Origin: Deltaproteobacteria bacterium UBA6967
GTDB taxonomy: Bacteria; SAR324; NAC60-12
NCBI GenBank assembly: GCA_002450295.1
Contig: DJYX01000037.1
Location: 5,519 to 12,535, forward strand
Reading direction: 5' to 3'
Length of the DNA: 7,017 nt
The notes under the pieces are model-generated. The model saw only the letters and a program-made list of their open reading frames with translations, was not told the DNA's origin and did no database searches. The translations under genes and the position numbers were made by a program. Shown in pieces: positions 1 to 5,359 of this stretch (within the stretch, counting starts at the first letter, position 1; every line of letters begins with the position of its first letter).

Positions 1-2
1 TC

Positions 3-194
3 TATCGCTACTTTCGTCATCCCAACTACCTTGGTGTAGTCCTGGAAATTGCTTTTTTTCCTTTGTTGCATTCTGCAATCTGGACCTCCATCTTCTTCTC
101 GATTGCCAACGCCATGCTTCTCTTTCATCGAATTCGTTGTGAAGAAAAAGCCTTGACGGACTATTGTGCTTATCAACAGGTCTTCAAAGATTGA
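3..194 (+). CDS. Isoprenylcysteine carboxyl methyltransferase-like membrane protein (C-terminal part)
   Basis: This is the 3' end of a gene whose start lies left of the window; 63 codons are visible before a TGA stop. The visible part contains RHPNY (visible residues 5-9), a hydrophobic stretch at about 10-41, and RIRCEEKAL (43-51) followed by a Tyr-containing tail. The RHPNY element followed by a membrane segment and then an R-x-EE-x-x-L element is the C-terminal signature of the ICMT/PEMT-like integral-membrane methyltransferases, which bind S-adenosylmethionine in this region. Eukaryotic ICMT methylates prenylated cysteine. Bacterial relatives mostly have unknown substrates, so the substrate here cannot be named. 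The stop lies 4 bases before the ATG of the FecR-domain gene, suggesting co-transcription. The family assignment is fairly firm; the specific function is not. Confidence 0.8.
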   Translation, partial: YRYFRHPNYLGVVLEIAFFPLLHSAIWTSIFFSIANAMLLFHRIRCEEKALTDYCAYQQVFKD

Positions 195-198
195 TTTT

Positions 199-912
199 AT
201 GTATTCCTGTTGCTGTAACCGCCGCAAATTGCTGAAGAGAAGCCTTCAAGCTATCTCACTCTTGGCATTGGGTTCTTGCCAGAAAAGTAGTTCTTTGGCC
301 TCACCGATAGATCTGAGGGCTCAGGAATCGTCCAAAATACAAGCTGACACTCTGCAAGTTCTTGCTTTACGTGGAATAGCCCAGACGCAAAAACAATTGA
401 AGGTTGGTGATCAGGTATTCAGTGGTGAGGTTGTCGAGGTGGATAAGGACAGTGAAGTGATTCTGGGGGCTCCAGACCAAAGCGCCTTCCAACTTAACAG
501 CTACGCTAGAGCACAACTGATTCTTAAGAAAGAAGGTGGACAAATCAACTTGGAAAGGGGAAGCGTCACAGCAGCCATCACTCAGAAAAGAAATCGGAAG
601 TACCGACTTCGAATGCCTGCGCTTCAGGTGGGTGTCAAAGGAACTGTATTCCATGCAGAAGCTGATTGGCTTGGAGAACCCAATCAAGCATACTTTTGTC
701 TGTGCTACGGACAGGCTGATTTACAGGGGAGTACTGGGGCAGCACTAATGCCTCTATCCGCGAGCTACCACACGGCATTAGTCGGCAGAGGTGATGAGCA
801 TAATACAGAAATTCAGCCTTTGGACGTGGTAGCCAATCACGATGATCTAGGTATCAAACGGATCATCGAATTAGGCAACGTACCCCATGAAATGAGCTGG
901 TTACGTTTGTAG
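199..912 (+). CDS. FecR-domain lipoprotein with twin-arginine-like signal
   Basis: The predicted protein has 237 residues. The N-terminus reads MYSCCC, then NRRKLLKRS (7-15), which resembles the twin-arginine export motif. A hydrophobic segment follows, ending in a lipobox-like LGSC (Cys27), so it is probably a Tat-exported lipoprotein. Residues about 55-176 form a FecR-type domain: a GDQVFSGEVVEV-like opening, alternating beta-strand pattern, LERGSV, and the hallmark VGVKGTVFHAEA near 145-156. FecR of E. coli is a periplasmic/inner-membrane signal transducer for ferric citrate, but the domain is widespread and here there is no FecI sigma factor or TonB receptor nearby, so an iron role should not be assumed. 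The C-terminal part carries CLCYG (Cys167, Cys169) and NHDD (His214). ATG 199 was chosen because it gives a normal signal peptide. An in-frame GTG at 166 would add 11 residues and overlap the upstream gene. No good Shine-Dalgarno is seen, so coupling to the upstream gene is likely. Confidence 0.85.
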   Translation: MYSCCCNRRKLLKRSLQAISLLALGSCQKSSSLASPIDLRAQESSKIQADTLQVLALRGIAQTQKQLKVGDQVFSGEVVEVDKDSEVILGAPDQSAFQLNSYARAQLILKKEGGQINLERGSVTAAITQKRNRKYRLRMPALQVGVKGTVFHAEADWLGEPNQAYFCLCYGQADLQGSTGAALMPLSASYHTALVGRGDEHNTEIQPLDVVANHDDLGIKRIIELGNVPHEMSWLRL

Positions 913-1977
913 TCAAGATGTTTTGGGACTGACTGAATTTCGCCCAACTGGCTGCTGTTGAGTGATGCAATGGATTCCTCCTCCACCATGAATCAGGTTC
1001 GAGATGGAAACTGGAATGACTCTTCGATCTGGAAATAAGCTGCACAGTCTTTCCACAGCAGATTCATCTTCTGTCGTATATCCAAATGCCGGACAGATCA
1101 CCGCACCATTGGCTAGATAGAAATTCAAATAGGATTGACTCAGCCGATCTCCATTCTTTCGAAAAGCTGCAGGCGGCTGATTGATCGTAAAGACCTCTAG
1201 CGAACGTCCATGTGCGTCTGTTGCCAACCGAAGGCGCTGCAGGTTGTCTTTGAGAGGTTCATAGTTCGGGTCTTGGGAATCTTCGCAGTTCAGAGCCAAA
1301 ACGACCCCTTCATTTACAAAGCAAGCAAGATTATCCACATGTCCATTGGTTTCATCATCTTGCAGTCCCTCTCCAAGCCAGATTGGCTTAGAAATTCCTA
1401 AAAATTCCGATAGAAATCCTTCAATTTCCAGTTGGGTCTCACCAGGATTTCGGCTCAATAGGCATTGTTCCGTGGTAAGCAAAGTTCCGCTACCGTCCAC
1501 ATGAATGCTGCCTCCCTCCAAAACCAAGGGAGCAATCAAACGTGGAATTTCCTCACTCTCCAGAATCCGTTTTGCCAAAGTTTGATCATTGGCAAATTCT
1601 GGATCTGAAACAGGTGAACCATCTTCTTGAAGAGCAAGACTCCCGTAGGCATTGAAGTACCAGTCAACTCCCGCCAATTCATTGAGTTCATTTAAGACAA
1701 AGCTGGGCCCAGAATCCCTTGTCCAAGAGTCACTGAGTTCAAATTTGACAAGCTGCACAGCAGGCCCACAAAGTTGAGTGGCTTCCTCAAAATCTGCTTC
1801 TCTAACAAGTAATTTGACGTTTTCAGCACTGGCAATGCTCCGTGCAACTGCAGCTACATCTCTCTTTGCTTCTTCAAACCTGCCATGAAACGTAGCCTCT
1901 CTGCATGGCCAAGCGATCCAACAACATTGATGAAGGGCCCATTCAGCAGGCATGCGCCAACCGTGTTCTAATTTCAT
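913..1977 (-). CDS. aguA: Agmatine deiminase (agmatine iminohydrolase)
   Basis: This 354-residue protein belongs to the AguA / Porphyromonas-type peptidyl-arginine deiminase family. AguA converts agmatine and water to N-carbamoylputrescine and ammonia (EC 3.5.3.12), a cytoplasmic step from arginine towards putrescine. The family signatures appear in order: RMPAEW near the N-terminus (8-13), DSWTRDSGP (83-91), LEGGSIHVDG (153-162), DDETNGHVDN (207-216) containing the conserved His213, and GGGGIHCITQQ (331-341) with the expected nucleophile Cys337. The length is normal for the family. The presumed start ATG has no strong Shine-Dalgarno upstream. The gene sits 73 bases downstream of the HAD hydrolase gene on the same strand and is probably the last gene of that transcription unit. 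Its TGA stop directly abuts the TAG stop of the convergent FecR gene. The usual next enzyme (AguB) and arginine decarboxylase are not in the window. A peptidyl-arginine deiminase-like relative is the alternative, but the motif set favours AguA. Confidence 0.92.
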   Translation of the reverse strand: MKLEHGWRMPAEWALHQCCWIAWPCREATFHGRFEEAKRDVAAVARSIASAENVKLLVREADFEEATQLCGPAVQLVKFELSDSWTRDSGPSFVLNELNELAGVDWYFNAYGSLALQEDGSPVSDPEFANDQTLAKRILESEEIPRLIAPLVLEGGSIHVDGSGTLLTTEQCLLSRNPGETQLEIEGFLSEFLGISKPIWLGEGLQDDETNGHVDNLACFVNEGVVLALNCEDSQDPNYEPLKDNLQRLRLATDAHGRSLEVFTINQPPAAFRKNGDRLSQSYLNFYLANGAVICPAFGYTTEDESAVERLCSLFPDRRVIPVSISNLIHGGGGIHCITQQQPVGRNSVSPKTS

Positions 1978-2050
1978 TCAAAGGAATTGATTAGGAGTGA
2001 AGGAAGAAAAGCAGGAGTTCCAGTTGTGAGGATCGCGAATGCAAGTTGAG

Positions 2051-2755
2051 TCAGATCTCTGCTGGCCACTCACTAAGATGGTAATCAGCTGTCAGTAATC
2101 GTAGCTCACGAGGGTTATTAAACTCAGCGACTGCGACAGTGGTCACCCCAGCCATGTTGCCGGCGAGCACATCAATCGAAGCGTTCCCAAAGAACACAGT
2201 TTCTTCAGGACTCATGTCGCACTTCTCCAGGACTTGGTTCAGCATGTGCGGAGAAGGTTTTTGATGAGCCCAAGCATATTGATCGGAGCAATAGACGTGT
2301 TCTTGGAAGTAATCGGCTAGCCCAGCTCTAAATAATTTTTGGGTTTGTAGTTCAATCAGCCCATTGGTGATCAGTGCCAACTGACGGCCTTCTTCGCGTA
2401 GACGGTCGAGGATGTTAGGGATGTTAGGAGCGGGTTGGAGCACCTGCCAATAGTTCTCTCGATTTGTCCTACAGAGTTCTTCTCCGAAGGGATGGGGTTT
2501 GATCAACTCGCCTGTAACTTCAACAGCAAATGCTTGCCAATACTCCTGATCTGCAGTAGTACCATAGAGTAAAGTGAACCCTCGGAGGGTCTCTATCCAC
2601 TCCTCTACACTTTTACCTGTCAACCTCGGATGCTGCAGAGTTTTGCGCCAACTTGCCCGAATCGCCGCACGAGTCATCAACAAAGTATCGTCAAGATCGA
2701 AAAGATAGAGTTGATAACCCATCCAGTCGAAGTTCATTTTTTGACCAACACTCAT
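2051..2755 (-). CDS. HAD-superfamily hydrolase (phosphatase-like)
   Basis: This is a 234-residue haloacid dehalogenase-superfamily protein, subfamily I, with a helical cap between motifs I and II. Motif I is FDLDDTLL with nucleophile Asp20 and acid/base Asp22. Motif II is LITNG with Thr130. Motif III is Lys166 in QKPSP. Motif IV is FFGNASIDVLAG (188-199). In related phosphatases motif IV normally reads G-D-x-x-x-D; here the first Asp is Asn191, while Asp195 is kept. The arrangement resembles YjjG-type nucleotidases or phosphoglycolate phosphatase-like enzymes, but the substrate cannot be deduced. The start at 2755 overlaps the stop of the upstream lipoprotein gene as ATGA, indicating translational coupling. 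Met7 (2737) and Met12 are alternative starts, still upstream of motif I. Probably a cytoplasmic small-molecule phosphatase. Confidence 0.85.
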   Translation of the reverse strand: MSVGQKMNFDWMGYQLYLFDLDDTLLMTRAAIRASWRKTLQHPRLTGKSVEEWIETLRGFTLLYGTTADQEYWQAFAVEVTGELIKPHPFGEELCRTNRENYWQVLQPAPNIPNILDRLREEGRQLALITNGLIELQTQKLFRAGLADYFQEHVYCSDQYAWAHQKPSPHMLNQVLEKCDMSPEETVFFGNASIDVLAGNMAGVTTVAVAEFNNPRELRLLTADYHLSEWPAEI

Positions 2756-3408
2756 TCCGGCTTACCCGCATTGGCAGCCAAAGGCTTCAGATTTTCGTAT
2801 CGCCAGCGATGCCAGGGAGTTTTGAAATCTGCTGCCCAGCGATTCAACAAACGCCCATTCCAGTTGGTGATTAATTCAGAAAGTGCCTGTGTCTCTTCCT
2901 CGTCCTTGTTTAGCTGATAATTTAGACGAGCCTGATACAAGGTTTCATCAGACTGAAAATCCAATAGCTTCAATCGCATCAAGAATTGACGTTTTCCCGG
3001 ACAATCTTTGCTACATGGATAATCCTCGAGTTGCAGCAGAAATAGCAGATTTGCATCCAAATCCTCCTGAAGAGGGAGAGCCAGATCTCGATCAGCTATT
3101 CCTGTCAAAGCGAGAGTCGTTGTGAAGCGTTGTAAGCGTACCGCAAGGTTTGATTCGGGCACTCGAGCAGCTGGTGCATCCTTAGCAAAAAAAGCCTGGT
3201 TTACCTCTGGATGATCCTGAATTTGCTGCCTGGCGGTATTCAGCATTCCATCCCAAACATTCTCTGGGACGCTATCGGCCGCCTTAAAACCTATGATAGC
3301 TACCCGTTCATTTCGATAATCAAAAAAGTTGTTTTTGCCGGTGATCACAGGCAACTGGCAACTAGATAGGCAGAGCAATATGAAGCCAATAATGTGGATG
3401 AATCGCAT
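2752..3408 (-). CDS. Putative lipoprotein of unknown function
   Basis: I do not recognise a specific family for this 218-residue protein. The first 17 residues form a short lipoprotein signal: Arg2, a hydrophobic core, and a lipobox-like LSSC ending at Cys17. The mature part has an early beta-strand-like VAIIGF (36-41), a helical stretch around 52-65, a second hydrophobic strand LLFLLQLEDY (121-130), a close Cys pair (Cys132 and Cys136) and a Trp-rich end (Trp183, 191, 199, 202). This strand-helix-strand pattern is loosely like the small CsgG/LpoB-type periplasmic lipoproteins, but that is only a resemblance by eye. It is the first gene of a likely three-gene unit, with its TGA overlapping the ATG of the HAD hydrolase. 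No clear Shine-Dalgarno is seen upstream; the bases just before the start are AT-rich. That it is a real lipoprotein gene is well supported; its role is unknown. Confidence 0.78.
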   Translation of the reverse strand: MRFIHIIGFILLCLSSCQLPVITGKNNFFDYRNERVAIIGFKAADSVPENVWDGMLNTARQQIQDHPEVNQAFFAKDAPAARVPESNLAVRLQRFTTTLALTGIADRDLALPLQEDLDANLLFLLQLEDYPCSKDCPGKRQFLMRLKLLDFQSDETLYQARLNYQLNKDEEETQALSELITNWNGRLLNRWAADFKTPWHRWRYENLKPLAANAGKPE

Positions 3409-3483
3409 TATTTAAAAAATGTGTTTGAGGTAACTGGGATGAGTAAACGAAAGATAGTCTAACTTAATCCAGAGGGTTTCAGC

Positions 3484-3513
3484 TTGATGTTCGAACTAAT
3501 TTTTCTTGATAAT
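3484..3513 (+). promoter_or_regulatory. Possible sigma70-type promoter for prfB
   Basis: TTGATG (3484-3489, 4 of 6 matches to the -35 consensus) is followed after 18 bases by GATAAT (3508-3513, 5 of 6 matches to the -10). It lies about 60 bases upstream of the prfB start in an AT-rich region. Other -10-like words, such as TACAAT at 3523-3528, occur nearby without a good -35, so the exact promoter is uncertain. Confidence 0.35.
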
Positions 3514-3560
3514 AATATGTTTTACAATCTTATTCTTAAACAGCATTTTCTAATCGTTGA

Positions 3561-3564
3561 AAGG
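3561..3564 (+). promoter_or_regulatory. Ribosome binding site fixing the prfB start
   Basis: AAGG lies 8 bases before ATG 3573. An in-frame TGA at 3558-3560 excludes any further upstream start, so the short zero frame of prfB begins at 3573 (or, less likely, at TTG 3576). Confidence 0.65.
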
Positions 3565-3572
3565 TTTACACC

Positions 3573-4677
3573 ATGTTGAGCGAAGAGATTAGTGGCCGAA
3601 TCGTCGGCCTCTCGGAGCGATTGGGCAAGCTAGAAGGGTATCTTTGAAGTCCCTGCCAAAACTGAACATCTGAAAGAACTGGAAGGTCGCTCCTCACGAG
3701 GTGACTTCTGGGAATTACCTGCCGAAGAACGTACTACCTTACTGAAAGAAGCTGCGCAGTTGGGCGATTTGCTCGAAAACCTCAACAAAATGCGTCAACT
3801 CCAAGATGACTTAGAGACCGCCGCAGAGCTTTATCGTGAGGAAGAAGACACCGATCTTCTTAAGGAAATCCAGACAAACCTCACAAACCTGCAACTGAAG
3901 CTCGATAGTCTCGAAATCTTCAGCCTGTTCAGTGGGGAGAACGATGAAAAAGACGCTATCGTCAATATTCATCCAGGAGCTGGAGGCACCGAATCCACGG
4001 ATTGGGCGTCTATGCTTCACAACATGTACCTTCGCTGGGCAAACGATCACAATTATTCTGTGGAAGTGATGGATTATCAGCCGGGCGAGGAGGCAGGTTT
4101 AAAATCAGCAACTTTTGCTGTGAAAGGAGTACATGCCTATGGACGTTTGCGTGCAGAAATTGGGGTTCATCGACTTGTAAGAATTTCACCTTTCGATGCC
4201 AACAAGCGAAGGCACACCTCATTTGCTTCCGTATTTGTCTATGCGGACATCGATGAAGAAATTGAGATTGACATCAGGACTGATGATTTGAAGGTAGATA
4301 CTTATCGGGCAAGTGGGGCTGGTGGGCAGCATGTGAACACCACAGACAGCGCTGTACGGATCACACATCTCCCAACTGGAATTGTTGTCCAGTGCCAAAA
4401 TGAACGCTCCCAACACAAGAACCGCTCTTCTGCAATGAAAATCCTCAAAGCTCGACTTTATGAGCGCGAGCAAGCGCTCCTCAATGCAGAAAAAGATGAG
4501 CAAAATAGCCAAAAGCAAGACATTGCCTGGGGTAGCCAAATTCGAAGTTATGTGCTGCATCCATACCAGATGGTCAAAGATCATCGAACTGGCTTTGAGA
4601 CGGGAAATTCGGAGGCTGTTCTGAATGGTGATTTGGACGGCTTTATCAAGGCAGCACTTTCCCAGAAAGTTTGCTGA
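3573..4677 (+). CDS. prfB: Peptide chain release factor 2 (RF2), expressed by +1 programmed frameshift
   Basis: RF2 recognises UGA and UAA stop codons and triggers hydrolysis of peptidyl-tRNA on the ribosome. The first 24 codons (3573-3644) end at an in-frame TGA (3645-3647). Skipping one base and continuing from GAA at 3646 gives 343 more codons to the TGA at 4675. The joined protein has 367 residues, against 365 in E. coli. In the joined numbering the UGA-recognition tripeptide SPF is at 205-207 and the catalytic GGQ at 250-252, both as in E. coli RF2. The residue at 246 is Ala, whereas E. coli K-12 has Thr. An N-terminal helical region, a GAGGTES segment (135-141) and a C-terminal QCQNERSQHKN block (273-283) are also typical. 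A naive reading frame starting at TTG 3760 would miss the first 62 residues. The gene is followed after 26 bases by yajQ. Confidence 0.96.
3634..3649 (+). other. prfB: prfB +1 programmed frameshift site
   Basis: The site has a Shine-Dalgarno-like GAAGGG (3633-3638), then TAT, the slippery CTT (3642-3644) and the in-frame stop TGA (3645-3647) followed by A. In the known mechanism, low RF2 lets the ribosome pause at UGA, and the peptidyl-tRNA on CUU slips to UUU, so that GAA is read next. This makes RF2 control its own synthesis. The E. coli site has AGGGGG as the internal Shine-Dalgarno and C after the UGA; here both differ, while the CTT-TGA core and the 3-base spacing of GGG from CTT are kept. 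Confidence 0.9.
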
Positions 4678-4703
4678 CTGAACAACTTAAATGAGTACTT
4701 ATT

Positions 4704-5198
4704 ATGGCATCCAGTTACTCCTTTGATGTGGTCTGTCAAGTTGATCTTCAAGAAGTGACAAATGCAGTTGATCAAGCTAAACGGGAGATCACCACCCGCT
4801 ATGACTTCCGGGGTTCTACAGCCGAAATCGATCTGGACAAAGAAGAACCTAGTCTGCAATTGACTGCTGAAGATGAGTATAAATTGCAGGCCGTGACTGA
4901 CATCCTTTTGACCAAGATGCTCAAACGCAACGTGCCTGTCAAAAGCCTCGTTTACGGAAAAACCGAACCAACTGGAAAAGTTCTGAAAAAGAAAATTTCA
5001 ATTCAACAGGGGCTTTCTAAAGAGCAATGTAAAAGTATTAATCAGCAAATCAAGAACTTGAAAGTGAAAGTCCAACCCCAAGTGAATGGGGATTTGGTTC
5101 GTGTGACTGGCAAGAGCAAAGATGATCTACAGGTGGTCATCCAAGGATTAAAGGATGCCGATTTCGACTTTGATATGCAGTTTATCAACTACCGTTGA
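4704..5198 (+). CDS. yajQ: YajQ family nucleotide-binding protein (UPF0234)
   Basis: This 164-residue protein is of full family length (E. coli YajQ has 163). Recognisable elements are SFDVV and VDLQE near the N-terminus, RYDFRG (32-37), the LLTKMLKR helix (68-75), QQGLS (101-105), IKNLKVKVQ (117-124), VRVTGKSKDDLQ (132-143) and the end motif QFINYR. Family members fold into two ferredoxin-like halves and have been reported to bind nucleotides, with Xanthomonas members binding cyclic di-GMP. They are cytoplasmic. The cellular role remains incompletely known. The gene follows prfB by 26 bases on the same strand without a visible terminator, so it is probably co-transcribed. The start ATG has only a weak GAG-type Shine-Dalgarno (about 4693-4695). 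An ATG at 4691 is out of frame. The family assignment is firm; the function here is inferred only from the family. Confidence 0.94.
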   Translation: MASSYSFDVVCQVDLQEVTNAVDQAKREITTRYDFRGSTAEIDLDKEEPSLQLTAEDEYKLQAVTDILLTKMLKRNVPVKSLVYGKTEPTGKVLKKKISIQQGLSKEQCKSINQQIKNLKVKVQPQVNGDLVRVTGKSKDDLQVVIQGLKDADFDFDMQFINYR

Positions 5199-5204
5199 AT
5201 CGGC

Positions 5205-5234
5205 TTGACCAAAGCAGCATTTGACAGGTATATT
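5205..5234 (+). promoter_or_regulatory. Probable sigma70-type promoter for rpsA
   Basis: TTGACC (5205-5210, 5 of 6) and TATATT (5229-5234, 5 of 6) are spaced by 18 bases. They begin 7 bases after the yajQ stop. Transcription would start near 5241, leaving a leader of about 119 nt before the rpsA GTG. A perfect TTGACA at 5221-5226 overlaps the spacer but has no well-spaced -10. Confidence 0.55.
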
Positions 5235-5266
5235 AAGTTCCTTTTGCCCATTATTTGCGGAATGAT

Positions 5267-5282
5267 CAGGGAGCACTCCCTG
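5267..5282 (+). repeat. Perfect inverted repeat (hairpin) in rpsA leader
   Basis: CAGGGAG and CTCCCTG are exact reverse complements separated by CA. In RNA this would give a stem of 6 bp with a 4-base loop. No T run follows directly, so alone it is not a terminator. Confidence 0.6.
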
Positions 5283-5301
5283 CACGGATGCCGCGCTTTT
5301 T
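5282..5301 (+). terminator. Weak terminator-like hairpin with T run
   Basis: GCACGG, loop ATG, CCGCGC pairs with one A-C mismatch and is followed at once by five T (5297-5301). It could end prfB-yajQ transcripts or act as an attenuator upstream of rpsA. The stem is short and imperfect and shares bases with neighbouring pairings, so its activity is uncertain. Confidence 0.3.
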
Positions 5302-5348
5302 AACCTCAACCGGTCGTGCATCGGCAAGCACTTCCGTTTCCTTAAATT

Positions 5349-5352
5349 GAGG
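5349..5352 (+). promoter_or_regulatory. Ribosome binding site deciding the rpsA GTG start
   Basis: GAGG lies 7 bases before GTG 5360. A TGA in the same frame at 5348-5350 overlaps this site and rules out an earlier start. The next in-frame ATG is far inside the protein (residue 238), so GTG is the start. Confidence 0.75.
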
Positions 5353-5359
5353 CTACTTC

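Larger units (their letters stand above)
3409..3572. other. Divergent AT-rich intergenic region
   Basis: This 164-base stretch separates the leftward lipoprotein gene from rightward prfB and must hold promoters for both. The part from about 3496 to 3545 is strongly AT-rich. I can propose a promoter only for the rightward side (3484-3513). For the leftward side I see no convincing -35/-10 pair. No tandem repeat, clear operator palindrome or small gene was found. Confidence 0.6.
5241..5359 (+). promoter_or_regulatory. Structured 5' leader of rpsA
   Basis: Between the predicted transcription start and the rpsA GTG lies a GC-rich leader with several pairings that cannot all form together. These are the hairpin at 5267-5282, the hairpin at 5282-5296 followed by five T, TGCACG (5281-5286) with CGTGCA (5315-5320), TGCCG (5289-5293) with CGGCA (5322-5326), and GTGC (5316-5319) with GCAC (5328-5331). 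S1 of E. coli represses translation of its own mRNA through a structured leader, so a similar role is plausible here. This is inference from pairing by eye only. Confidence 0.4.

Noticed and set aside
166..198. GTG 166 as the start of the FecR-domain gene
   Set aside because: It overlaps the upstream methyltransferase gene by 29 bases and adds 11 residues in front of a well-formed signal peptide; no better Shine-Dalgarno supports it.
367..687. A reverse 106-codon frame inside the FecR gene
   Set aside because: It is opposite the FecR core domain, whose family signature is clear, and has no plausible ribosome binding site.
911..930. AGTC...GACT as a bidirectional terminator between FecR and aguA
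   Set aside because: Only four base pairs with a 12-base loop and no adjoining T run on either strand.
1978..2050. A separate promoter or terminator in the 73-base gap between the HAD gene and aguA
   Set aside because: No -35/-10 pair or GC-rich hairpin could be found on the reverse strand, so it was treated as an operon-internal gap.
2630..2917. A forward 95-codon frame spanning the HAD/lipoprotein junction
   Set aside because: It crosses two well-supported reverse-strand genes, has no start signal and shows no domain.
3506..3528. TTGATA (3506-3511) with TACAAT (3523-3528) as the prfB promoter
   Set aside because: The spacing is only 11 bases, too short for a sigma70 promoter.
3760..3762. 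TTG 3760 as the RF2 start codon
   Set aside because: Coding continues upstream in the same frame back to the frameshift site with RF2-like sequence; starting here would lose 62 residues.
4219..4584. A 121-codon reverse-strand open frame inside prfB
   Set aside because: It lies opposite highly conserved RF2 sequence including the GGQ region and has no recognisable motif; it is a shadow frame.
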